NCBI GenBank assembly: GCA_903913865.1
Contig: CAIWMU010000097.1
Coordinates: 26,487 to 90,486 of the forward strand
DNA length: 64,000 nucleotides
Direction of reading: 5' to 3'
Source of the DNA: an uncultured Verrucomicrobia subdivision 3 bacterium
Lineage (GTDB): Bacteria > Verrucomicrobiota > Verrucomicrobiia > Limisphaerales > UBA8199
Shown: piece by piece, positions 43,001 through 51,807 of the stretch
Layout of the letters: each line of letters opens with the position of its first letter
How positions within the stretch are numbered: the first letter of the stretch is position 1
The notes under the pieces: model-generated
Databases searched by the model: none
The model's input: the letters and a program-made list of their open reading frames with translations, nothing else
Told to the model about the DNA's origin: nothing
Program-made: the position numbers and the translations under genes

Positions 43001-43551
43001 TTGGCCGCGCCGCTCAAAGTGTAGCTCGGCGTATAGGGAGCCGGGTAATTGACGGTATTCGTCTCGATGTCAGAAACAATAAGTGCATCGGTGAACCCGG
43101 ACGCAGAATCTGAAGACGCAATCAGTTTAACGGTGTAACCGGATGCAAAATTCCGGAAGCCGCTGATGGCGACCCGGTAGCCCGCACCACTGTCATCCAG
43201 GTAGCCGTAGGTCACCTGCTCATCGCCGTTCGTGGGGACATCCGCGTAAACACTGTATGTGTTGATCGCCGACCATTCCACAAAGAGTTGGCCCCCATCC
43301 GGGAGGGAAACGGTCTGGTTCGTCGAGAAGGCCGCCCCTTCCGAGTTGAAAACGCGAACCAGATTGATCCAGTTCGTCTGGTCCAACCCGAACGCGGGGC
43401 TTACGACTTTGGCACCGCCATCGCCACCCCATTCATCTTCAAAGTTAAAGCCTACCGGACCGGCCTGTGCGACGGTCAACGCGAGTGCTGATGCACCGAC
43501 TGCAAGAACTGCCCTGTTGAGCAGGTTCCTTCCTGAATTGTTTCGTTTCAT
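40063..43551 (-). CDS. Giant secreted LamG (concanavalin-like)/immunoglobulin-like repeat protein
   Basis: Repeats of Ig-like GxxxTFTVEATGGELTYQWKHAGTNL and LamG DFRIYNRVLTDAEIAQLY / DDSAVYDRALTQSEINTLF type; start set at MKRNNSGRNLLNRAV. Confidence 0.8.
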   Translation of the reverse strand: MKRNNSGRNLLNRAVLAVGASALALTVAQAGPVGFNFEDEWGGDGGAKVVSPAFGLDQTNWINLVRVFNSEGAAFSTNQTVSLPDGGQLFVEWSAINTYSVYADVPTNGDEQVTYGYLDDSGAGYRVAISGFRNFASGYTVKLIASSDSASGFTDALIVSDIETNTVNYPAPYTPSYTLSGAANPTGLAAESSVTPSMTTLAGNNKVVITGTVRSGLNRSTLAGLIVDVTYGGNNPPEMSIQPKGPAGTLFTGQSFTLTAEASGSPALGYQWRHAGAPIAGATTTSYTKTIASLADGGDYDVVVTNAFGSATSTIATVVASATTPPVVTKGPASQTFYAGYPATFTVEATGGELTYQWKHAGTNLPGATSASLSLASTSQTEAGTYQVTVSNSRGNASASATLSIVQPGAGTFEEAMVQTRPMLWFRYSDQVAALQDLAANSGSIGASANGMFIGATTHPVEGGLAGTGSLAAKFVGGRMSVPFTTELNPSTFSVEAWLNPAVANVGSTLTCPLSSVHIASPRAGWLIYQSPAGWNLRAYNQNGTTVSVDITGGPAPVPGTWYHVAATWDGSVAKVYVNGVLSATSATTTVIENFDGPFSVGARNDGAFAWAGSVSDAALYPTVLTDAKILAHYQNGTNAARPTPYASVVTSDGAAGYYRLNEAAFGGTPANVGTLGSAWNGSYGDGGGVIGSPKISVGQAGPLSPAYPGFEASNRAMTLENGWATAPQLALGNSVTVVTWMKRQATSTTGDLSWPAWLGGGGLHLNNGSAGTPEAELRYHWNGGQWGWGSGLFVPADVWTFVAMVVEPDKATFYMSDGTSLKSSIHAATHTPMAVTSPPGFGGNQPGRADRNFIGQLDESAVYDRALTQSEINTLFMKGTGAKLTVSLTPGGMIQDSKPVGVPHHGYSYGATWAPSDTDGAPVTRTGVEKFSAAAGSQVVVPANDDLNSTVGTFAFWLRANAPLPGPGAEAAILVDRRTSAGTVIALNDGGAIFVQCANSANSFSGGYLPDDKWHHVVMTYDQAVGATMAVYVDGVLTASNPNATAWTWPAAQQLEIGRSHDAYWRRLDGAMDDFRIYNRVLTDAEIAQLYASGSIVDQAALKLRYDFGTIGLGYNVAWTFGVLESSPVLGPGATWTPVSGATSPYPFLPAQPTMFYRAKP

Positions 43552-43932
43552 GGTTTCTGTTGCTATCTGTCTTCTGTCCGGGACTGCCTCTTCTGATCGA
43601 ACGCTTCGAGCCATCCCATTCATTCGTAACTTGCCCACACTGATTTGGCATACAGTGCCAAAACAACAGGGTGGTTTAATTGCTAATGATGATCACAAGG
43701 CACGATCGTTCACCATACCACAAACGGGGGATATTTGGTGTGCAAGCCCCCCCCCGGAAGGCCGACTCTCCCTCCAAATCTGACCCGGGATGGAAAGCCT
43801 GATCGTTGGCTGCCGGACAAACATTCAGCTACTGCGTGTTTGCTGGGTAATTTCTCTCCCCTGCACGTCTGGAGCCACGAAATCTCTTTGAACCAACTTT
43901 CCCACGATCCACCCCTCCCCACATATGACAAA

Positions 43933-43962
43933 GCGCGGCCGGAAATTGCTTCCCGGCCGCGC
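43933..43962 (-). terminator. Hairpin identical to 39980-40009, downstream of the second LamG/Ig gene
   Basis: Same 30-nt sequence GCGCGGCCGGAAATTGCTTCCCGGCCGCGC. Confidence 0.6.
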
Positions 43963-44020
43963 TCAAACTGAAGAGGACCGTGGCGGCCACGGTCCCTGAA
44001 TATTTACGTTGGCTGAGGCC

Positions 44021-47000
44021 TTACAGCTTTACGCGGTAGAACTTCTTACCAGCAGCGATGGTGGTCTTGTGGTAGGGCACAGCGGCACCAACCACGGGGG
44101 TATATGGCCCCTCAACGTTGTCAGCGGATTCCAAGGTTCCGGCGGGCCAGATCAGTTCAAGCCCCCCTGCCGACCTCTGCACGGTCAACCGGGCCGGGCC
44201 TTTGACATCGAAGCTCTGCCCAATCTGCCCTGCAGCATAAATGCTGGTGGCCTGGGCAGGCGTAAGAACCCGGCGCCAGATACCCACATCATCAATGCCA
44301 TAGGTGACAGGATCCCAGATGTAACCGCCCGTGGGGTCATTCCCGAACGTCAGGCTGTAGGAGGAATCCAGGGAACCAAGGCCCGCCAGGGATCGTGCAT
44401 CAATCTGAATGCCATCCACATAAGTCGCGGCCGTCTCCAGCCCACGATCAAAAGTGGCCACGACGTTGTGCCAGACACCATCATTGATCACTGGACTTCC
44501 AGGAACGGGATCGGCGATGACCGATGAAGTATCGCCAACGCCCGCAAGGGTCCACTCAATCTTGCCGCCATCCTCCGAGAACACCCATCCATCCTGATAG
44601 GTTGAATTCACAGCATTTCCAAGCATCGGCACATCGTTGTTGGCCCCCGTGCACTTGACCCAGAAGGACACCGAGAAACTGTCGGTGGCCCCGAATCCAA
44701 GGTCAGCTGCGGAAGCGACTGACACATAGCCGTTCGTCCCCACAAGAACGCCACTGCCACCAATCTTTCCGGGGATGTAGGAGACGCCCGATGAGATGTC
44801 AACCGCAGCACCATCATTTGTGCGGCCGGACGTATCAAGACAGTTCCCGTCAAACCGGAGGTGCAGAACGAGATCGCTGGTGAGGTTCGCGTAGGTCGAG
44901 GGGGCTTCCACCACCAGGATGGCGGCTGAACTGGTGGCCGGGCTGCCGACACCATTGCCAACAACCGCCTGGTAGGATCCGGCATCCGTGTAATAGGCGG
45001 AGGGGATCGTGAGGGTCTTTGAAGTTGCACCGGGGATGTTCGTGCCCGCATGCGTCCACTGGCAGGTCATCGGCACCGCCCCGAGAGCACCCACAGTGAA
45101 GGAAACGGACGATCCAGCGAGCACTGTCCGTGAAACCGGCTGGGAGACGATTCTCGCTGCCGTCGGCCCGCTATAGGCCATCAGATGCTGATTCTCGATC
45201 TCCGCAGAACTTAGGGAGCGGCTGTAAACAGCCACTTCATCGATCTCACCGCGGAACGGGCGCCAACCGTAGTTGCTGGCATCGCTGCCGATGCTGAGAA
45301 TGCCGAATCCGGTGTTGTCGTGTGTCCCGGCGTGAACCGCAGTCTGCATGCCGTTACCGTTGCCGTCATCCAGGTAGAGAGTTGCCTTGCTGGGCTCCAC
45401 CACAAGCGCCACATAGGCCCACTGACCTGCAGGCAAAACCAGCCCCGATGACCAGTCCCATTTACCATCCCAATGGTAGCGGAGCACACCGCTGCTATCG
45501 ACATGGAATCCCTTTCCGCCACCCAGGTTCACAATCCACATCAGGTCACCCTGCATGGTGCCTTCCCATTTAACGAAGGCGCTGATTGTGACCGTATTCG
45601 TGTTCAAACCGAGAGTGGGAGTCATCACATCGCAATAAGTGCCCCCATACCAATAGGCCCTGTTGGTGCTTTCCAAACCAACGATCGATGGCGTGCCACC
45701 GGGCACGGGTCCGGCAGCGTTGTTGGTGATATCGCCAACGGTCCCAACAATGCTGGCATTGAAGCCGCCCGCATAATCATAGGCTGTCGTGCCAGTCGTC
45801 TCGTTAAGCCTCCAATAAGCCACGGGTGCAGGCCCATCGCGCATGACCGCAGTCGCATAGCCAGTGGTCGGAAGAATGGAGAGAACAGCCGCAGAACTCG
45901 TCGTTGCTCCGTAAGGATTCGTGATGGTCACCGTATAGCTGCCCGCATCCCCTGAGAGGGCGGCAGGGATGGAATAGGTCGCGGCTGTGGCACCAGTAAT
46001 CGCCGTCCCGCCCTTCTTCCACTGGAAACTCCAGGGAACACTGCCCGCCACAGATACCGAGAAACTCACTGCTGCACCTTCATACCGGGTCACCGAAACA
46101 GGTTGTTGCAGAACAATCGGCGGACCTGAAGCCACAGTAATGACGGAAACGACGCTTGTAACAGAGATTCCACCAGCCGTGACAACCACGTCATAGTTGC
46201 CGGAACTGCCGGTGGTCACATTGTTCATCACCAGACTGCCGGTGGTCTTTCCGGACATATTGGCTCCGTTCTTGCGCCATTGATAACTGACCGGAACACT
46301 GCCCACGCCGTAGGCCGCAAGGCTGACGGTCATTCCCTCGTAAAGCGGGTCCGCTGTGCGTGTCACCTGCAAAATGGCAGGAGTCGCGGAATAGAACAGG
46401 TTCGAGATGGCGGCGTAATCAAGGCTCTTATCAAAAAGAAGAGCCTCGTCCAGAACTCCCTTGAAATAGCGGGTTCCATTATCATAACCAAGGTTGAAGG
46501 GAGCGGTGCTGAAGTCGTGGGCAAGGTGAGCGACGTTGTTTGTCGCGCTACGCAGGCCATTCGTCGATCCCATGTAAAGGATCGCATTCGTCTCTGTGAC
46601 CACGAGTGCAGCAAATGTCCACACACCATCCGGCACCGTAAGACCGGAGTTGAAATTGTACGTGTTCCCCGCATTGTTCCAGGTGTAGGAAAGGCGATTC
46701 GCCCCATCAAAGCTGAGCCCAGTCGCATTAGCATCGCGCTGAAACATCAATCCTGCGAAACCCACCTGGCTGCCATCCCGTTTCAACCAGCAACTCATGG
46801 TCACATTGGCAGAATTCAGGGTGGGAAGAGCCGGGGTGAACACAATGCCATTCAAACCGTTCATGCTCACTGCCCGGTTGTCAGATTCAAACCCGGCAAA
46901 CTGGCCCCGAACGCCACCTGCGGCACCCGAAACCGCACCCAGGGTGGAATAGGCTCCATCCTGCGCACTGCCCAAACTTCCGGAGTTCGTGGCGGCATAT

Positions 47001-47887
47001 GGGACATAGGCCGGGAGGGCTGATTCATTCAGCCTCCAATAGGCGGACGCTCCGTCATTATGCACCAACGTCCTATACGGAGTCGGTGGAGCCTGCGTCG
47101 CAGTGGCGGCCCCGTAATGGGCTGCTACCTGCGCTTCGCTCAAAGCGCTTGGATAGATTGCCACATCATCGAGAAGTCCCGGGAACGGCCAGGCAACGGC
47201 CTCATTATTCGGCCCGATCCCTAGCCGCAGGCTGCTGAGCGTCTGCGGAGCGTAGGGCGCGGGGCTGAGGGTGCTGTCGAGCACGCCATTGATGTAAATG
47301 GAGTTCGCCCCGGACCCGGTTCCATCGTGAACACAAACGACATGGGTCCACTCGTCCTGCACAATGGGGGCTGTGGAAATAAGGCTCCCGCGGGTGGTGC
47401 CATTGTAAGTTCTGAAGGTCCACTTCAGGTCGGCGTTGCCCGCGAACACCAGGTATCCATTGCTGCGGCCGGGACCGAAATTGCAGAGCACCGAAGCCGT
47501 GGCGGTCGCACTGTTGGTGCGCTTCGCCCAAAATTCCACCGTGAATGAAGTTGCGGGGTTCAAAGCCGCGTTGTAGGGGATCTCAGAATACTGTCCCATC
47601 GCACCGAACTGGGCCGCAGTGTCAGCGTCTGAAACCAGCGCCCCGGCCTGCCCCAATTTGGGAACACCATAATAAACACCATCAAGCGTGGCCCCCGCAG
47701 ATCCGGCGTTGGCCATCGGATAGGTCGGCACCACAGGTTGTGTCGGCTCATTCAGACGCCAATACCCAATGGGATTGAGGCTTTTGGCTGTGGTGGCATA
47801 ATCGGCAGCGGTTGCCCCGATCGCACCTAACAGACCGGCGATCGTAACCGCCCGCAGCAATGACTTGTTCAATAGTTTTGTCTTCAT
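44021..47887 (-). CDS. Giant secreted LamG/immunoglobulin-like repeat protein (paralogue of the neighbouring gene)
   Basis: Repeated LamG ends (IDEVAVYSRSLSSAEIENQHL, IDDVGIWRRVLTPAQATSIYAAG) and Ig-like SYQWRKNGANMSGKTTGSLVMNNV. Confidence 0.8.
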   Translation of the reverse strand: MKTKLLNKSLLRAVTIAGLLGAIGATAADYATTAKSLNPIGYWRLNEPTQPVVPTYPMANAGSAGATLDGVYYGVPKLGQAGALVSDADTAAQFGAMGQYSEIPYNAALNPATSFTVEFWAKRTNSATATASVLCNFGPGRSNGYLVFAGNADLKWTFRTYNGTTRGSLISTAPIVQDEWTHVVCVHDGTGSGANSIYINGVLDSTLSPAPYAPQTLSSLRLGIGPNNEAVAWPFPGLLDDVAIYPSALSEAQVAAHYGAATATQAPPTPYRTLVHNDGASAYWRLNESALPAYVPYAATNSGSLGSAQDGAYSTLGAVSGAAGGVRGQFAGFESDNRAVSMNGLNGIVFTPALPTLNSANVTMSCWLKRDGSQVGFAGLMFQRDANATGLSFDGANRLSYTWNNAGNTYNFNSGLTVPDGVWTFAALVVTETNAILYMGSTNGLRSATNNVAHLAHDFSTAPFNLGYDNGTRYFKGVLDEALLFDKSLDYAAISNLFYSATPAILQVTRTADPLYEGMTVSLAAYGVGSVPVSYQWRKNGANMSGKTTGSLVMNNVTTGSSGNYDVVVTAGGISVTSVVSVITVASGPPIVLQQPVSVTRYEGAAVSFSVSVAGSVPWSFQWKKGGTAITGATAATYSIPAALSGDAGSYTVTITNPYGATTSSAAVLSILPTTGYATAVMRDGPAPVAYWRLNETTGTTAYDYAGGFNASIVGTVGDITNNAAGPVPGGTPSIVGLESTNRAYWYGGTYCDVMTPTLGLNTNTVTISAFVKWEGTMQGDLMWIVNLGGGKGFHVDSSGVLRYHWDGKWDWSSGLVLPAGQWAYVALVVEPSKATLYLDDGNGNGMQTAVHAGTHDNTGFGILSIGSDASNYGWRPFRGEIDEVAVYSRSLSSAEIENQHLMAYSGPTAARIVSQPVSRTVLAGSSVSFTVGALGAVPMTCQWTHAGTNIPGATSKTLTIPSAYYTDAGSYQAVVGNGVGSPATSSAAILVVEAPSTYANLTSDLVLHLRFDGNCLDTSGRTNDGAAVDISSGVSYIPGKIGGSGVLVGTNGYVSVASAADLGFGATDSFSVSFWVKCTGANNDVPMLGNAVNSTYQDGWVFSEDGGKIEWTLAGVGDTSSVIADPVPGSPVINDGVWHNVVATFDRGLETAATYVDGIQIDARSLAGLGSLDSSYSLTFGNDPTGGYIWDPVTYGIDDVGIWRRVLTPAQATSIYAAGQIGQSFDVKGPARLTVQRSAGGLELIWPAGTLESADNVEGPYTPVVGAAVPYHKTTIAAGKKFYRVKL

Positions 47888-48093
47888 CGATGTTTTTATT
47901 ATTTGATTCCGTCCAAGGCTTCATCAGGACACTAAAACAAAAACCCAGATCCATCCCATCCAAGCACATGAAAAAGCCCAAACCACACGGTATCTAACAA
48001 CTTCGACCGAAACCATCCCCAAAATGGGGTAGAGGCTCGATCGATCATACAACACCTCCCCGAACTGGTGATACCCCCCCTCTCCACCAACCA

Positions 48094-49644
48094 TCAAATC
48101 TCCACTTTCAAGCGGACAGCCTCAACTGGCACAACCGCCCCCTCCCCACCCCAAAACACATCCACAGTCGGCCCGTTCTTTCTCCTCTTATCCTTGAAGA
48201 TCCAATTCCAAATCTCGTAGGGCCATACGCGGCGCCCGATTCCATAATACCACCGCATCGCCGACCGGTAGGCCGGATCCGGATGAAACAGAAGCCGCCA
48301 GATTGACTTGGGCCGCAACTGCACCGCAGCCTCGATCAGCTTCATCCAGATCAGCAACCTCCATGGGGGAACGTGCGGGCTCTCCAAAACCTGGTGTTTG
48401 TAGTCCCAGAGGCGAAGATCCGTCTGGATCACCCGCCGACTCCGCTCTCCTGCTCCAAATGCGGTCCACCGGTGGGGAGTGGCGTAAAGTCCCTGGATCT
48501 GGTCGGGATCGTAGGCAAGGATCTGCCGCAGCGTCCGCCAGTAGTCGGCGTCCCGCTCCTCTGCAAAACCCGAGACCCATGCCACCATGGAGATGATCCC
48601 GTTCTCCCGCAGCAACCGGATTGCTTCACGGTCTGTCGCCTTCGTGCTTCCTTTTTGGATTCTCTCAAGCGTCTGCTCATCGGTGCTCTCGAACCCCATG
48701 AGGAACCTAGCCACCCCGGCTTGCCTGTATAGGTGCAGAATGTCCGCATCCCGCACAATATCCCCTGCCCGGGTGGACCCCACGAGGATCAATGGCACGT
48801 TCTCAGCGATCATGGCCTTCAAAAACCGCTCCCATAGCGGTCTGCTCGCAGTCGGGTTCTCGTCCGCAAAATTGATCACCTCCACCCCCTCCTCGCGATG
48901 CAACCGGGCGAGCTCAGCAGCGAACCGTTCCGGATTCCTGTGCCGCCACCGGGCCCAGAAATAGCGCTGTCCACAATAACTGCACCCATGCGGGCATCCG
49001 CGCGAAAACTGGGCCACCACAGCCCGCCGCCCTCCCCAATAGGTGTAGGATCGGTGATCCACCAACTCCCATGCCACCCGGCAACCATCCAAATCCCGGA
49101 TCAACGCTGCCGGTTCCGTTTCCCTCAAAATTCCACAGGATGCTTCCGTTCTGTAGCCTCGCGCCCCCCCCGGGCAAACACCCTCCCTGAATACAATTCC
49201 TGGCACATCTGACGGATCTGTTTCATTGGCAATGGCTTCCATCAGCCGAACCACCGTCAACTCCCCTTCCCCCCGAACGATGAAGTCAACCCCTGGAGCA
49301 TCGCTCATCGCCTCCCGCCAGTGGTAGGTTGGATAAACTCCCCCATAGATGATCCAGACGGACGGCATCGCCTCCCGCAACTGTCTCACCACCTCCACCA
49401 CCCCACAATGACCCGATGTGCTTCCTGAATGCCCCAGCAGCACGGCGTCCGGCGAGTGATCGACCACCTCCCGCACCATCTGACTCGTGCTCATGTTCAC
49501 AAGGTCTGCATCCAACAGTTTCACCTCGTGCCCGGCATCAATCAGAGGTCCTCCGAGGGACAACAATCCCAACGGAGGAAGGTGCTCACGAGGGATGCGA
49601 CTGCCAATGGAGGGATGGGGGGGATTCAAGAGCAGGAGTTTCAT
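48094..49644 (-). CDS. B12-binding-domain radical SAM protein
   Basis: LLLNPPHPSIGSRIPREHLPPLGLLSLGG; VAQFSRGCPHGCSYCGQRYFW (CxxxCxxC); FLMGFESTDEQTLERIQKGST. Confidence 0.88.
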   Translation of the reverse strand: MKLLLLNPPHPSIGSRIPREHLPPLGLLSLGGPLIDAGHEVKLLDADLVNMSTSQMVREVVDHSPDAVLLGHSGSTSGHCGVVEVVRQLREAMPSVWIIYGGVYPTYHWREAMSDAPGVDFIVRGEGELTVVRLMEAIANETDPSDVPGIVFREGVCPGGARGYRTEASCGILRETEPAALIRDLDGCRVAWELVDHRSYTYWGGRRAVVAQFSRGCPHGCSYCGQRYFWARWRHRNPERFAAELARLHREEGVEVINFADENPTASRPLWERFLKAMIAENVPLILVGSTRAGDIVRDADILHLYRQAGVARFLMGFESTDEQTLERIQKGSTKATDREAIRLLRENGIISMVAWVSGFAEERDADYWRTLRQILAYDPDQIQGLYATPHRWTAFGAGERSRRVIQTDLRLWDYKHQVLESPHVPPWRLLIWMKLIEAAVQLRPKSIWRLLFHPDPAYRSAMRWYYGIGRRVWPYEIWNWIFKDKRRKNGPTVDVFWGGEGAVVPVEAVRLKVEI

Positions 49645-49981
49645 GTCGGAATCTTCATGGTTATGACGGATTACTTTGCATCACAAAGTTAAGACACGTT
49701 AAACCTCTGTTCGTTCAAATTCCACCCAAGTTTACATAATAATTTTCAAATAGCAGCCTATTATGCAGGTTCTGCGCCTGTGATGCCCCCCTGCTGCGAT
49801 GAACAAACCCTCGCAGCAGCAATCCGGTGACTTTCCAATACAAAGTTTTCGAAGATAGGTTCCCACCAACAAGATGGGGGTTGAAGTTTCCTACCCTTGG
49901 GGCTGGGGATCAACCTCCCGGCAGGGGCCTGTTGCTGGCAGGGGAATCCGATAGGGGAAAATCAGGCCGTCAAAAAACCGT

Positions 49982-51534
49982 TTACTGGAGGGGGCGGGCT
50001 GGAATTCCCTGTTTCAGGGCATAGATCCTATTCATTGTGGCCACATAGAGAACTCCGTTCGCGGCCACAGGTGTTGCGCTGATGGGCTTGCCCAGTTCGA
50101 TCAACACCGGATCCGAAGGTTTATCCGACGCGGAAAAAATGTAGAAAGAGCCCCCCCTGGTGCCGAGATATACCTTCCCGTCAGCCACGTAGGCCGAAGA
50201 CCAGACGTCCCCCTTGATGGGATGCGTCCACAGTGGCTTTCCAGACAAGACATCGACACAATGGAAGAGGCCGCCGCAGTCGGCGATGAAGAGCAGATTC
50301 TTCCAAATGGCGGGCGTGGACATAACGTGTTTTTGGAGCTGGTATTCCCAAACCACATCGTTTGTGCTGCCCCCCCCGCTTTGGGAACCTGCAGACACTT
50401 GAGCCAGGCCTCGTGTTTGCCCCACCAGATGTCCCCGCCGCCCGCGACATAAAGCCGGTTGTCATGAATGACCGGCATGCCATAGATGTTGCTCGGGCTT
50501 TCCTTTCGATTGCTGGTGTAACGGTGAACATTTGTCTTGGGCGCACCCGGATCAAAATCAAATTGCCAGACTTTGGAAAGCCGTGCGACCTGATCCGGCT
50601 CCGGAACAGGAGCGATCGGCTGGAAGGCATAGACCATTCCATTCCCGCCACAGAAAAAAACCAATTCCCGTCCCCCTACAGTGGCAAGCGCTGGCGGAGC
50701 CCAATTACTGTGGAACGTGTTCGGGGCGACCCCCTCAAAATCCCTGGCGAGCAACTTCCCCGTGCGCTTGTCCAAAACCACCAGCGCCGGAGCCTCGGGG
50801 GTCCGGATCTTCCTGTGCGTATTGTCCACACCCGTGGCGGTGTTGAGATAAAGGTGATTCCCCCGGATCAAGATCGAACTGTGGGCCGCATCATGGCTCC
50901 AGATTCCGGCTCCCGTTGTGAGGTCGAACTTCCAGATGATATCCGCGTCTGTCGGTCCGGGTTGCAATTGTTGCACCCCTTGCTTGGGATCCGTTCCTGG
51001 CGGAATGCGGGTCATGTATTCCCCCTCCTCTCGGAATGGACCGTCATTGCCGTTGGCCATCCCCTCAACATCCAGACAGACCACCTGCCCCCTGCTGTCC
51101 ACAAGATAGACGCGGTCCCCCTCCACGGTGGCGGTTGAAGACATCCCGCTGTTGGGCCAGTCGAAATAGATGTCCTCCTCCCTCTTGGGCACCACCATCT
51201 GCCATAGAAATCGTCCGGATTTCTCCTCAAAACACATGAAAACTCCGCGATCCCCCTCATGCTTTGGATCCCGGGGATTGCCGTTGTTCGTCCCTATGTA
51301 AATTCGACCGCCCGAAATCACGGGCGTGGAATGAGTCTCGGTGCCCAGCGGCGCGGACCAGAGAACGTTCGTTCCTGTTTCAGGGGAGAAAAAACCGGGC
51401 AGATCCCGCTCGGGGGATACCATGTTCCGGGACCATGCGGTTCCAAATTGGGGGGCATCTGCAGCACCCAGGGAAAGGATCCCCAAGCCAGCCATCGCTG
51501 TGAACCATTTTAAGCAACTGCCAATCATGATCAC
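49982..51534 (-). pseudogene. BamB-like PQQ-type beta-propeller protein split by a frameshift at a G8 run
   Basis: ORFs 50101-51534 and 49982-50425 are consecutive parts of one protein; the frame change maps to the C8 run (plus strand) near 50370-50377. Confidence 0.7.
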
Positions 51535-51807
51535 TCCCGCATAGCAAACCCGATAAGTCGATCCTCAACAAGCCCTCAGTTGGATTTGCGCAAGACTCCC
51601 TCGAATCCTGCCAACTCACCCCATCGTTCGATGGCAATTCTTCAGGATCTGCCCTCTCCCCGCCTTGACTTGTCGGCCAAAACGGAAAACCATATGGGAG
51701 CTTGGGAGTGGTCTGAATTCAAGCTCCTCTCCCCGGTGCCGGATGTTGTTGACCCCAACTGGGGGCACCCTTTGCCCTCTGGTTAGCCAACCTTCCCCGA
51801 ATGCTGA

